Part shown: positions 26,358 through 36,103 of the stretch, piece after piece
Numbering within the stretch: position 1 is the first letter of the stretch
Layout: every line of letters begins with the position of its first letter
DNA from: Methylococcus capsulatus
GTDB lineage: Bacteria; Pseudomonadota; Gammaproteobacteria; Methylococcales; Methylococcaceae
Assembly: GCF_036864975.1 (NCBI RefSeq)
Contig: NZ_CP104311.1
Coordinates: 591,001-655,000, forward strand
Reading direction: 5' to 3'
DNA: 64,000 bases
Made by a program: the position numbers and the translations under genes
Notes under the pieces: generated by a model
Databases searched by the model: none
Seen by the model: only the letters and a program-made list of their open reading frames with translations
What the model was told of the DNA's origin: nothing

Positions 26358-28613
26358 CTATCGATCCTGCCCCAAATAATAGCGAAACCAGGCAATTTGC
26401 TCCTGCGCCTGATACAACGCGTTCTTGGGCTCGTGAATGCCATGACCCTCGCCGTTGAATTCCACCATTCGAGCCGGCGTGCCTCGGCCCGAGATGCCCG
26501 CGTAGAAGTTCGCCGCGATGCCGACGGGCAGAAAATCCTGACTGCCGTGGAAAACCAGCGTGGGGGTCACCACGCGAGCGGCTTGATAAACGGGGGAATC
26601 CGCGCGGTACTTCCTCAGGTTCTGATAGGGGGTTTTCCCTTCCAGAAAAGCTATGAACGCGGCATAGCCGGAGGCAAATTCGGTGGGAATGTCGAGGAGG
26701 CTGCAAGCCGGATTGGCCGCGGCGTAAAGACCGGGATGCCGCGCCACGCTCTGGCTTGCAAAATAGCCGCCGTAGGAACACCCTGAAATTCCGACCCGCT
26801 GTTTGGAAGTGTAGCCTTTGGCCACCAGCCTACGCACGAACTGGGCGGCCTCATCGATATCTATCCGGCCGAAGTTGCGGCCGTTTGCCAGATCGAACCA
26901 TTGTTTTTCTCCCCAGCCCGGACGCATCTGTAAAGGCAGCACCAGAACGGAAATGCCGAAGTTGGGCAACAAATTGAAAGGCGACTCGGCGACGGCGCTC
27001 CAACTGTTGATCATCTCGCCGCCGGGGCCTCCCTGCTGCCACAATACCATCGGAACATTCCGAGGGGGAAATTCCGTTCCGGCAGGTTGGATGAGATAGG
27101 CCGAGCGCTGCACGCCGCTTTTGACAGGGAGCGAAATCGTATGAGCCTGAACGGAATTCTGCGCCTTCGCCTGGGCATTATCTGCCGTCAAAGCGGTCAT
27201 GGCAGATCCATCCAGGCTCATCCGGTATAACTCCGGTGGATCGACAAAGGAGCTGTGAGCGAACACCAGCCGCTGCCGAGCGGCGGTAGCCCAGACCGTC
27301 CCATATTCCCCTTCCGCGGCGCTGATCTTTTCGAGCACTCCACTCCCCGTGCCATACCGATAAAGCTGAACGCTCAAACCATCGACAGTCGGAAACAGGA
27401 CATCCTGTGAGGAAAGATAAAATGGCTGTTGCAGATAGCTGCCGAGCTCCGGCTTATCCAGTCTGGCGATCGGATTCAGCGTCGCATCATAGAATTTATA
27501 AACCGTATAGCCTTTTTCCGGATAATAGATCGGATATTTGCGTCCGCGCAGGCTTACCGGCGGCTCTGCAAGCGCCATGAACGAGGCGCCGTCCGGACTC
27601 CATGACAGGCCTTTGAAGATATCGCCACCGCTCTGTCCGGCAAGAAGCTGTGAATGCTTCGATTCCTTCAGGTCGAAAATTTCTACCGCATTTTCCTGGA
27701 CAAATGGATTATCTGCGGGATCAAGCTGTCCCAAAGCCGACCGGGTCAGCACATCAATTACACTTTCCCTGCCTCGCGAGCTTTCGACGGGGATGATGGT
27801 CCGAACGAATCCCAGCTTGCTGCCGTCTTGGGACGAGGCATAGGGCGTCACGGCACCGAAATCGTACAACGCCGTACCTGCCGGCAAAGTGAGGAGCGGG
27901 TGCTTTTTCCCCGTCGACAAATCGAAAATGGAGTAGGTTACCCCCTCGCTCGCCACCATGAAGCGGGGGCTGCCCTCGCCCTCGGGGGTGTATAGCCCTA
28001 ATGGCGCCTTGACGTCGAATGGATCGACACCCGTCGCCGAGGAACGCGGGACTGAAACCTTCCCCGAAATCGCCGTGTCGGGTTTGGCCATCGACAGCAA
28101 AAGCCGGCCATCCGGGGAAAGGCTCGCCGGGGTATCGCCAGCATTCAGCAATAACGGACTCCGGGAAATTTTACCGGTTATAGAGTCGACTCGAAGCAAC
28201 ACCCATGGGGTCTCCCCGGCCTCTCCTTTCGCCCAGGTCAATATCTCAGTTCCATTTGCCCAACGTAATGCTTTAGAGCCGTCCAGGACCGGTGGTTGTG
28301 TTCCTCCGAAGCCCACCGGGGTAAAACCGCCTGTCTCGATATCCAGAAAACCTAATGCATCTTCATTATTTGGGCGCAAAACCAAGGCAACCCTTCCGGC
28401 CGGATCGATACCGCTGAGCACACGAGGCGCGGCTGCGGCTTGAAGTATTCGGATTTTTTCGACTTCTTCCGCGGAAAGTAAATCGCGCGGCACCTCGTCC
28501 ACGCCTACGATCAGCCTTTCATCAGGCTGGCCGGGAGGCATGGCACCGAGCGCGCTTATCGATGAGAAACCAACGAAAGAGACAAAAATGATGAGTCCTG
28601 CATAGCGGGCCAT
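26358..28613 (-). CDS. Secreted S9-family prolyl oligopeptidase-like peptidase
   Basis: A 751-residue protein with a signal sequence (MARYAGLIIFVSFVGFSSISALG), a long N-terminal beta-propeller-like region and a C-terminal alpha/beta-hydrolase domain. Catalytic residues are visible as GISGCSYGGYFA (Ser), VFHGSQDFLP (Asp) and FNGEGHGIHEP (His). The serine motif G-x-S/C-Y-G differs slightly from GxSxGG but keeps SYGG. Such enzymes cleave peptides outside the cytoplasm. Base composition looks somewhat more AT-rich than the neighbouring nif and ATPase genes. It is in line with the S8 gene. Confidence 0.9.
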   Translation of the reverse strand: MARYAGLIIFVSFVGFSSISALGAMPPGQPDERLIVGVDEVPRDLLSAEEVEKIRILQAAAAPRVLSGIDPAGRVALVLRPNNEDALGFLDIETGGFTPVGFGGTQPPVLDGSKALRWANGTEILTWAKGEAGETPWVLLRVDSITGKISRSPLLLNAGDTPASLSPDGRLLLSMAKPDTAISGKVSVPRSSATGVDPFDVKAPLGLYTPEGEGSPRFMVASEGVTYSIFDLSTGKKHPLLTLPAGTALYDFGAVTPYASSQDGSKLGFVRTIIPVESSRGRESVIDVLTRSALGQLDPADNPFVQENAVEIFDLKESKHSQLLAGQSGGDIFKGLSWSPDGASFMALAEPPVSLRGRKYPIYYPEKGYTVYKFYDATLNPIARLDKPELGSYLQQPFYLSSQDVLFPTVDGLSVQLYRYGTGSGVLEKISAAEGEYGTVWATAARQRLVFAHSSFVDPPELYRMSLDGSAMTALTADNAQAKAQNSVQAHTISLPVKSGVQRSAYLIQPAGTEFPPRNVPMVLWQQGGPGGEMINSWSAVAESPFNLLPNFGISVLVLPLQMRPGWGEKQWFDLANGRNFGRIDIDEAAQFVRRLVAKGYTSKQRVGISGCSYGGYFASQSVARHPGLYAAANPACSLLDIPTEFASGYAAFIAFLEGKTPYQNLRKYRADSPVYQAARVVTPTLVFHGSQDFLPVGIAANFYAGISGRGTPARMVEFNGEGHGIHEPKNALYQAQEQIAWFRYYLGQDR

Positions 28614-28721
28614 GATAGCTTCCTTCAATAGCTTTGCTGGCGATAGTACGGAATTACCTTTCAAACGGTATTCCCCTGTCTATGTGGAATACCTGGCAAG
28701 TCATTTTCAATTCCGTTGGGC

Positions 28722-30578
28722 TCAGTTCCTTGGATAGGTATCGAATTTCGCGCCAACCCGCTTGCTCTCGCCCATCTTCACCACGCAGGTTGTCTTCTTG
28801 CCAAAACAGGCGCCACTCCAACCCTTGAAGCGGGAGCCCTCGCCCGCTGCTGCCGTCAACACCACTCGAGCCCCTTTCTCGAAACTGGCAAAGGTGGCCC
28901 GGCAATCTTCCCTGCAGGACAATCCGGCGGGTTCGCTGTGGATGGTTCCGGTGCCCTTGCCCTTCTTTATCAATTGCAGGGTCTTTGTCTTGGCACTGGC
29001 AGGGCGGAACGAGACGCTTGCGGTCTTGTTGGATTTCATGGTCAAGGTACAGGATTCTTTCGGAGGCCCTATCCACTGCCCGCAGTCGCCCGACCAGCCG
29101 CTTATCACTTGGCCGGAACCCGGCTTGGCGAACAAAAAGACATAGCTGCCCTCCTCGAAGGCGGCGTTACAGACCGTCCCGCAATCGATGCCCTCCGGTG
29201 AGCTGGTGACGGTCCCTTCGCCCGACTTGGCTACGGTGATGGTGTAGGTGCGCGGCTGGGGGTTGTCGCTACCTCGTTTGCTTTGAACGATGCCGCCGTT
29301 CAACCACACCGCGGTGACGTTGCCAGCATCATCAGCGACGACTTGTGGAAACGCGCTGGCTGTTCCCGCCTCGGCGAGTTGGGTGACGCCCCCCCAGCTT
29401 CCCGACGCGTAACGGGCACTTTGGACGCTCACGCCGCGATCGTCGACGCGCTCCCAAACGACCGTCACCGTCCCCGCGCTGTCCGAGGCCACCTTTGCCG
29501 AGGGCAAACCTCGCTCCCCCCAGGTCTCGAGTTTGCCCGCGACGCCGATGTCCACGGCGCTGCTCCAGCCTTCATTGCCGAAGCGGGCACTCTGGATGAC
29601 CAAATCGGTACCCACCTTGGCACCCCAAACCGCGGTAACGTTGCCGGTTCCGTCAACCGCAACTTGCGCCTTGGCAGCTTGAGTGCCTGCATTACTCAGA
29701 TCTATCGGGGCAGTCCAGGCGCCGGCACTGAATCTGGCGCTCTGGACGGTCCGTTCCGCAGCGCTGGCCAGTTCCCAGACCACCGTGACATTGCCGTCCG
29801 AGTCCGTTGCCACGTTCGGCCGCCTTGCATCTTTTCCCGGGACGCTGATTTCGACGGGAGCAGTCCAATGTCCCTCGCTGAACCGGGCACTTTGGATGGT
29901 TACGCCGCCGTCACCCCCGCGTTCCCATACTGCAGTCAGGTTTCCCTTGGCATCCGCTGCCACTTGAGGAAACGCCGACCCTGCACCGGCATCTCCCAGG
30001 TCGACGACGCCCTCCCAGGTCCCTCCGATCGACCGCGCGCTTTGGATAGTGCTTCCGCGCTGCCACACGGCCGTGACGTTGCCGCTTGCGTCCCCGGCCA
30101 CAGCGGGAAACCGCGCATCCAGGCCAGGGGCGCTGAGGCCGGTCGGGCCGCTCCAGCTGCCGTTGCTGAACCGGGCGGTCCGGATCGCCCAATGCTCGCC
30201 GGTTTTCGACTCCCAGACGGCAGTCACGGCGCCAGCCGGCTCCGCCACGGCACGGGGCTGCCAATTGCTGCCCGTGCCATCGATATCGACGCCCCCGCTC
30301 CAGCCGCCGGTGCTGAAGTGGTTGCCCTGCAGGATCGTAGCCTCGTTCGAATTGTCGAGCCCCCACACGACGGTCACATTGCCGCTCGCATCCACCGCTG
30401 CCGCGGGATTGCGAGCGATCCGGCCCCCGGCGCTGAGATCGACGATCTGATCCGACCACGACCATTCCGCCAGCGCGCGCGCTGGGAAGCAAACAAGATT
30501 TGCCAGGACGCCCAGGGCGCACAAAAACGGAATGGCGGAGCGCCCAGTGGAGCGGACTTCGCTTTCAATACGGAACAT
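28722..30578 (-). CDS. Secreted beta-propeller-like repeat protein with C-terminal GW-S-G repeats
   Basis: A 618-residue protein with a signal peptide (FLCALGVLANLVCFPARALAEW). It holds about eight repeats of 50-60 residues with the pattern DASGNVTAVW...IQSARFS-G-W..P.DLS, probably blades of a propeller (sialidase/BNR-like appearance). The C-terminus has two repeats of the InlB/bacterial surface type (SGEGTVTSSPEGIDCGTVC...GWSGDC and KGTGTIHSEPAGLSC...GWSGAC), each with paired cysteines. It is probably a cell-surface or secreted binding protein. Function is unknown. Confidence 0.85.
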   Translation of the reverse strand: MFRIESEVRSTGRSAIPFLCALGVLANLVCFPARALAEWSWSDQIVDLSAGGRIARNPAAAVDASGNVTVVWGLDNSNEATILQGNHFSTGGWSGGVDIDGTGSNWQPRAVAEPAGAVTAVWESKTGEHWAIRTARFSNGSWSGPTGLSAPGLDARFPAVAGDASGNVTAVWQRGSTIQSARSIGGTWEGVVDLGDAGAGSAFPQVAADAKGNLTAVWERGGDGGVTIQSARFSEGHWTAPVEISVPGKDARRPNVATDSDGNVTVVWELASAAERTVQSARFSAGAWTAPIDLSNAGTQAAKAQVAVDGTGNVTAVWGAKVGTDLVIQSARFGNEGWSSAVDIGVAGKLETWGERGLPSAKVASDSAGTVTVVWERVDDRGVSVQSARYASGSWGGVTQLAEAGTASAFPQVVADDAGNVTAVWLNGGIVQSKRGSDNPQPRTYTITVAKSGEGTVTSSPEGIDCGTVCNAAFEEGSYVFLFAKPGSGQVISGWSGDCGQWIGPPKESCTLTMKSNKTASVSFRPASAKTKTLQLIKKGKGTGTIHSEPAGLSCREDCRATFASFEKGARVVLTAAAGEGSRFKGWSGACFGKKTTCVVKMGESKRVGAKFDTYPRN

Positions 30579-30680
30579 AGGCAAGGCACGGTCTCCGAAT
30601 GTTGATGGCTCAAAGGGTGAAACTTGCTTCGTCGCGGTGGATGGGGAGGCGGGAGATATCCCTCCTGTCACCTCCCTAAT

Positions 30681-32003
30681 CTATCGGCACCACCCCGATG
30701 CCAACCGCCGGACATAGACATCCGGATCGCCTTTACCGTCGGCGTTCGGCGTCAGGCCCGGGGCGTCGGAGGTGAAAACCACGGCACTGCCGTCGGCGCT
30801 GATGACGGGGAAAAAACCCGCACCGCGCGCCTCCTTGCCCTTGCCGCTCACGCTTACACGGAGCGTCTTGCGGGTCTGCCGGTCATGGACAAACACATCC
30901 TCATCGCCATTGCCATCGTCCGGCACCAAATTGGTGGCCTTGCTCTGGAAGGCGACGCAGCGTCCGTCGGCAGTGACGCTGGCATAATCGCTGTCGCCGT
31001 CGGCTTGGCCACCATCGGTGGCGACACTGACCCGTTCGCTGATACCGGTTTCGAGGTCTCGCAGGAAAATGTCTCGTTTGCCGTTACTGTCGCCCGCAAC
31101 CAGGTTGGACGCGGAGGAAACGAATCCAACGTAGCGGCCTCCGGCGCTGAAGACAGGGCCATAGCTGGGAGCGTTGCCCTGCTCGCCCGTCGAAGACTTG
31201 CTGATACGCGTAGTCTCACCGCTGACCAAGTCGCGCAGGAAGATGTCGCTGACCCCGTTGCTGTCATCGGCAACCAGGTTCGTCGCCTCGGACATGAAGA
31301 CGATGCGGCTGCCGTCGCCATTCAGGCTGGAGAGGGAGCTTATGCCGTCGCCTTGCTCGCCGCTGCTCGCGATGCTGACAAGCTGGATGACTCCACCGGC
31401 ACCGCGGAGAAACACGTCAGGGAGACCATTGCTGTCACCGTTCACCAGATTGCTCGCCGACGATGCCCAGCTTACGACCCGGCCATCGCCGCTGACCGCC
31501 GGATACAGGCTGTCGCCGTCGGCGCCCGCCGCTGTAGCAGGGACGGAGAGGCAGAGGGGTCGCGTTTCCCGTTCCAAGGCATCCTGCCGAAAAATATTCG
31601 TGACGCCCGGAACGGCGCAAGCCGGATCGATATCCGCCGCATCGGAAGCGAACACCACCACCGAGCCATCGCCGCTGATCGCGGGAAAAAGACTGTTGCC
31701 GGTGGCCTGTTGTCCTTCACCATTCCGGCTAATCAACCTGCGATGGGCAGCGTCATCCTCCCACCGGAAAATCTGATCGCGCTGCTGTTCGCCGCGCTTC
31801 CGAACCACATTGGTGATGTAGGCCACACGGCTTGCGTCCGCGCTGACCGAAGGCAGGCCGCTGGTCCGTACGGGCGGACTGACGGCCTTGAGGGTCGGCA
31901 CGGCGGCCTCGGCAACCCCTCCCGACAGCAGCGCCACCAGCACGCAGAGCGGCAAGACAGGATTCGAGTCAACACGGCCGCTGTAGCCAAGGCGATTAAT
32001 CAT
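30681..32003 (-). CDS. Secreted TolB/PD40-like beta-propeller protein
   Basis: A 440-residue protein with a signal peptide (LPLCVLVALLSGGVAEAA). Six to seven repeats follow with the pattern SVSADGR.VAF.S.ATNLV..DSNG..DIFLRDL.TG.T.R.S, a PD40/TolB-type propeller. The start MINRLGYSGRV has GGAGAT upstream. Such proteins occur in secreted contexts and bind ligands or partner proteins. It ends about 100 bp before the next propeller gene, and the two could act together. No enzymatic motif is seen. Confidence 0.85.
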   Translation of the reverse strand: MINRLGYSGRVDSNPVLPLCVLVALLSGGVAEAAVPTLKAVSPPVRTSGLPSVSADASRVAYITNVVRKRGEQQRDQIFRWEDDAAHRRLISRNGEGQQATGNSLFPAISGDGSVVVFASDAADIDPACAVPGVTNIFRQDALERETRPLCLSVPATAAGADGDSLYPAVSGDGRVVSWASSASNLVNGDSNGLPDVFLRGAGGVIQLVSIASSGEQGDGISSLSSLNGDGSRIVFMSEATNLVADDSNGVSDIFLRDLVSGETTRISKSSTGEQGNAPSYGPVFSAGGRYVGFVSSASNLVAGDSNGKRDIFLRDLETGISERVSVATDGGQADGDSDYASVTADGRCVAFQSKATNLVPDDGNGDEDVFVHDRQTRKTLRVSVSGKGKEARGAGFFPVISADGSAVVFTSDAPGLTPNADGKGDPDVYVRRLASGWCR

Positions 32004-32041
32004 ACTGGATCTCCAAACAGGCCAAGTACTCAATACCAATC

Positions 32042-32779
32042 TCAACGGCAAGGTCCGTGCTTTTTATTGGGACAGATCGTCGACCCTGTCGTGATAGCAG
32101 CCGCAAGATTAGCGCCCTTCGCTCCGGAAAGGTCGGCTCCATTCAAATCCGCGCCGTATAAATTCGCACTAGATAAGTCCGCATTGGACAGATTAGCCCG
32201 CGACAGATCGGCCCTGCGTAGGATAGCTCCGCTCAAATCCGCCCTGGGCAGATTGGCAGACTCCAGGTTCCCCATACTCAGGTCGACACCAGCCAGATCC
32301 GCACCAGGCAAGTTGGCCTTCCACAGATCCTTTTTAAAATCAATAAGGGACGCTTCGGGGGCCCACGCAGGGCCGTCCAAACGAATCAAGATATTGCCTT
32401 GCGTCGCCATCGCCCAGTTCTGCTTATTCATCACACGCCACACCCCGTCACCTACCCAACGCAACTCCACGACGGGAGGAAAATCAAGGGTTTTCCATCC
32501 CCACCAATTATAATATATCTCTAGCCTCGCCGTTTGCTCCTTGGAGCAGCCCAATTCATCCAGGTCGAAGGTGCGATATTGTTCAACTGGGATATCGCCG
32601 GCATTAAGTTCTTTGTCACAGCCTTTCAGTGCGAAACTGGCAACAAACCATCCGTAGTTTGTTACTGTCACCGAAGCGGGCTGAGCCTCGGCGGCAATCG
32701 AAAGCAGCAAACACATGCCGAGTTTAATGATGCCTGCCAGAAACCGCTGCTGTAACGTGATAGTCGGGTTATTCAGCAT
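32042..32779 (-). CDS. Secreted pentapeptide-repeat protein
   Basis: A 245-residue protein with a signal sequence (FLAGIIKLGMCLLLSIAAEAQPA), a middle domain of unknown fold with several Trp residues (IYYNWWGWKTLDFPP), and a C-terminal right-handed quadrilateral helix of about 15 A(N/D)L.. pentapeptides (ANLPGADLAGVDLSMGNL and on). The start has GGAGATAT upstream. Base composition is visibly more AT-rich than the surroundings, suggesting separate origin. Pentapeptide helices mediate protein or ligand binding. Confidence 0.85.
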   Translation of the reverse strand: MLNNPTITLQQRFLAGIIKLGMCLLLSIAAEAQPASVTVTNYGWFVASFALKGCDKELNAGDIPVEQYRTFDLDELGCSKEQTARLEIYYNWWGWKTLDFPPVVELRWVGDGVWRVMNKQNWAMATQGNILIRLDGPAWAPEASLIDFKKDLWKANLPGADLAGVDLSMGNLESANLPRADLSGAILRRADLSRANLSNADLSSANLYGADLNGADLSGAKGANLAAAITTGSTICPNKKHGPCR

Positions 32780-32941
32780 ATATCTCCTACCATATCCTCT
32801 GACAAACTCATGACAGTCTCCGATTGCCAACTGGAAAACTCGCAGATCGTCGGCATGATCCATCGATCCCATCCGGGCAGAAAGAGGGATCGCTATGGCA
32901 TTATTTCGAATGTTTAATATTTTGCGAGCAACGTCGCCTGT

Positions 32942-33261
32942 CTACTGAACCGGACAATTTGCATTATTCGCCGAACCATCGGGCATCCGGGTCCGGCAGA
33001 AAATCTCTCCGGTCAGGCGGGAGCCGGCCAGATTCGCCCGCTCCAGCTCGGCCCCCGTCGGGTTGGCTTTCGACAGATTCCGGCCGGACAAATCGGCGCA
33101 GTTGCATCGCGCATTGGGCTCGAGTCTGCCAACCGGCGGTGTCGGCATCGCAGCCTTCACCGCGGCATAGGCATCCACGATCCCCGCTCCGCACCATCCC
33201 TTGAGGTCGGTGGCGCAACGCGAACCTTCCGGAAACGGCCGCTTGGATGAAATCCGCCGCC
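32942..33261 (-). pseudogene. Remnant of a second subtilase C-terminus fused to pentapeptide repeats
   Basis: In one minus-strand frame the DNA reads RPFPEGSRCATDLKGWCGAGIVDAYAAVKAAMP. This mirrors the last 40 residues of the intact S8 protease at 24.5 kb (RPFPEGSRCATDLQGLCGAGIVDAHAAVKA). It then continues into four pentapeptides (CADLSGRNLSKANPTGAEL) and a stop. No catalytic part precedes it, so this is the 3' end of a lost gene. Confidence 0.7.
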
Positions 33262-33534
33262 AGCCTGTTCATTGCAAATCCTGTTTTCCCGAAAGGCAGT
33301 GACCCGGTGATGTTACCGATGACACCTTGGCGTTTCGTGAAATCCAATGTGCCAGCGCGTTCGAACGCCAATATCGCGTCCAGGCCGACATCGTAGATAA
33401 AATCGAGGCACTCGTTTTTACTCTACGTCCACGATTTGTTGCCGCAAAGTCCACAAGGCTGGCGGCCCGCTTTCGTACCAAAGCCACGGGGGAGCCAATT
33501 CGAATGCGCATGATCCAACGGTCCGTCGCCAGCG

Positions 33535-34632
33535 ATGAAAAAGCACCTGCGCCAAGAGGGCAATGACTTGAAGGGCGAATCAGAAAAACTTCCGGACACC
33601 GTCCCGATCGCCCGCTTCGATCTGGACAATGTTCCAGCAGAAGACCGCTTTTCGATCTGGAAGGAGAGTATTTCCGTCATTTTCGACGTGGAACGGGAGG
33701 TCGACGGAGGCTCCGCGCCGTTTGCCGCAACGCTGACGACCTGTCATCTCGGCTCCATGCTGCTGGTGGATACGTCCAGCATCGGGCAGTACTTTCAGCG
33801 CAAATCGCCACTGATCGCGCGCGACGGGCTGGACCATTGCATCATCCAGGTTTACCAAAACGGCACGACCCGCGGCGAATGGGGGAAAAGACACAGTACC
33901 GTACAGCCGGGCGACGTCTTCCTGCTCGACTTGACCCAGCCGCTGGATTCCTGCGCCAGCGATTTCCGCAATCTGACGCTGATGCTGCCGCGTGATTTGC
34001 TGGCGCCTCATCTTGGCGCGCCCGAGCGGCTGCATGACCTCTCGCTGGCCCGTGACTCGGCCCGCGGACGCCTGTTAGGCCAGCACATCCGCACGCTGTG
34101 GGAGGTCGCGACGACGCTGAGTTCCGACGAGGCCCACTGCATTTCACAGGGACTGGTCCAACTGATCGGTGCCTATTTCGGCGAAGGCCGGGTCGAGGAA
34201 GACCGTCCGGAAACCGGGGCCGCCTTGCTGGAGACGGTACGCCGCCATATTGCGGATCATCTGGGCGATCCCCGGCTGACGCCGGAATCCCTGGCGGCGT
34301 ACTTCCGCGTGTCGCGTTCCTACCTGTATTCCCTGTTCCAGCCACTGGGAGGAATCACCCGCCATATCCAGCAGCAACGGCTGCGGCGCGCCTACCTGGA
34401 GCTGACCAGACCAAGCACCCGGCCAAGACGGATCAGCGAGATCGCTTACCGGGTGGGCTACCGTAACGAGGCGCATTTCAGCAGAAGCTTCCGTCACGCC
34501 TTCGGCATGAGTCCGAGCGAAGCCCGGTCCATCGCTCTGCAGGACATACGCTATACTGCCCGACATCAAGATCACCCCATCGATCGCCGCCATGAGCGCT
34601 GGGTCAGAGAACTCAATGCCCCCGATTTCTGA
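33535..34632 (+). CDS. AraC-family transcriptional regulator
   Basis: A 365-residue protein with an N-terminal AraC-binding-like (cupin) domain (residues about 20-210, including [18 protein letters not shown] and [16 protein letters not shown]) and a C-terminal two-helix-turn-helix domain ([22 protein letters not shown] and [33 protein letters not shown]). It is divergent from the secreted-protein genes and its end overlaps the first possible atpA start. It may control the neighbouring secreted-protein genes; the effector is unknown. Confidence 0.92.
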   Translation: MKKHLRQEGNDLKGESEKLPDTVPIARFDLDNVPAEDRFSIWKESISVIFDVEREVDGGSAPFAATLTTCHLGSMLLVDTSSIGQYFQRKSPLIARDGLDHCIIQVYQNGTTRGEWGKRHSTVQPGDVFLLDLTQPLDSCASDFRNLTLMLPRDLLAPHLGAPERLHDLSLARDSARGRLLGQHIRTLWEVATTLSSDEAHCISQGLVQLIGAYFGEGRVEEDRPETGAALLETVRRHIADHLGDPRLTPESLAAYFRVSRSYLYSLFQPLGGITRHIQQQRLRRAYLELTRPSTRPRRISEIAYRVGYRNEAHFSRSFRHAFGMSPSEARSIALQDIRYTARHQDHPIDRRHERWVRELNAPDF

Positions 34633-34663
34633 GCCGGCTTCCCTGCCTAGGAAAAAGGTTCGC

Positions 34664-36103
34664 ATGGGCGACTACAAGCTCCGGCTGCGCATCGGCGAAT
34701 ACGGCACGGTAACCTCCGTCGGCGACGGCATCGCCTGGGTGACCGGCCTGCCCTCGGCGGCGATGGACGATGTGCTGATGTTCGAGGACGGGAGCTGGGC
34801 CGTAGTGTTCGCCCTGACCAAGAAGCGCATCGGCGCCGTGCTGCTGCACCAGACCGAAAGCCTGACCGCCGGCACCCCAGCCCGTCTGACCGGCAGAACG
34901 CTCGATCTGCCGGTCGGGGAGGCACTGCTCGGACGGGTGATCGACCCGATCGGGAATCCGCTGGATGGGGGGCGTCCCTTGGAATCACGCAGCCGTCACC
35001 CGCTTGACAGCCCCTCGCCCCCCATTATTGCACGCGACTTCGTGCAGCAGCCGCTCTACACCGGCAGCCGCTTGGTGGACACCCTGGTACCCATCGGCAA
35101 AGGCCAACGCCAGCTCATCATCGGCGATGAGGGAACGGGGCGCAGCAGCCTGGCGATCGATGCGGTCCTCAACCAGAAGGGCCGTGAGGTACGCTGTGTC
35201 TACGTGCTGATCGGCCAGAAGCGATCCGCCGTGGTCGGCACCATCCGGCTACTGCAAAACTATGGCGCGCTCGCTTACACCACGATCGTGGTGGGGGAAG
35301 CCGGCGCCCTGCCTGGCCTCAAGTACTTGGCCCCCTTCGCCGGTTGCGCCATCGCCGAAAGCTGGATGGCACAGGGACACGACACTCTGGTGGTCTACGA
35401 CGACCTGAGCACCCATGCCCAGACCTATCGCGAACTGTCGCTGCTGCTGCGGCGCCCGCCGGGGCGCGAGGCCTACCCCGGCGATATCTTTTACCTCCAT
35501 GCCCGGCTGCTGGAGCGCGCCACGGCACTGAACCCAGCCAACGGCGGCGGCAGCATGACGGCACTACCCATCGTTGAGACCCGCCTGGGAGAAATCGAAG
35601 CCTACATCCCCACCAACCTGATCTCGATCACCGACGGCCAGATCTACCTGGACCCCGATCTGTTCGCCGCGGGCTTCAAGCCAGCCATCGACGTCACCCG
35701 CTCGGTCTCCCGCATCGGCGGCAAGGCCCAGCACCCACGCATCAAGGAAGAAGCGGGACGGATGAAACTGGACTACCTGCAATTCCTGGAGTTGGAGATC
35801 TTCACCCGGTTCGGGGCGCGACTGGAAAGCGGGATGGAAACCCGCATCAGGCGCGGGCGTCTGCTCCGGGAAATCCTTCGGCAGGAGCGCCTGCAGCCGC
35901 TGCCCCCGGAGTTCCAGCTCGCCTGGATGACCGCCTACAACGAGGGGCTGCTGGACGCCCTGCCTCCCGGCAGGGTTCAAACCACCTTGAGCGAACTGAA
36001 CGTCGCCCTCCGGAGCGGCTCGCCGGCGCTGGAGGCCTCGCGCGCCGACTGGCTGCAATGGCTGAGGCAGAATCTGCCCGCGCCGCAACAGGGCCCGCCA
36101 TGA
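34664..36103 (+). CDS. atpA: F1 ATP synthase subunit alpha (N-type ATPase), atypical P-loop
   Basis: A 479-residue alpha subunit. Conserved segments are [17 protein letters not shown], the catalytic-interface arginine in [17 protein letters not shown], and [45 protein letters not shown]. The P-loop reads GDEGTGRSS, with Arg160 replacing the usual Lys of GDRQTGKT. The start at [11 protein letters not shown] is preferred (AGGAAAAAGG upstream); a 24-residue longer version overlaps the AraC gene. With this start the N-terminus is shorter than usual, possibly trimmed by the upstream insertion. Confidence 0.92.
   Translation: MGDYKLRLRIGEYGTVTSVGDGIAWVTGLPSAAMDDVLMFEDGSWAVVFALTKKRIGAVLLHQTESLTAGTPARLTGRTLDLPVGEALLGRVIDPIGNPLDGGRPLESRSRHPLDSPSPPIIARDFVQQPLYTGSRLVDTLVPIGKGQRQLIIGDEGTGRSSLAIDAVLNQKGREVRCVYVLIGQKRSAVVGTIRLLQNYGALAYTTIVVGEAGALPGLKYLAPFAGCAIAESWMAQGHDTLVVYDDLSTHAQTYRELSLLLRRPPGREAYPGDIFYLHARLLERATALNPANGGGSMTALPIVETRLGEIEAYIPTNLISITDGQIYLDPDLFAAGFKPAIDVTRSVSRIGGKAQHPRIKEEAGRMKLDYLQFLELEIFTRFGARLESGMETRIRRGRLLREILRQERLQPLPPEFQLAWMTAYNEGLLDALPPGRVQTTLSELNVALRSGSPALEASRADWLQWLRQNLPAPQQGPP

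Noticed and set aside
30624..32513. Plus-strand frame of about 630 codons over the PD40 and pentapeptide genes
   Set aside because: It is antisense to two genes with clear repeats and signal peptides, and has no family motif of its own.
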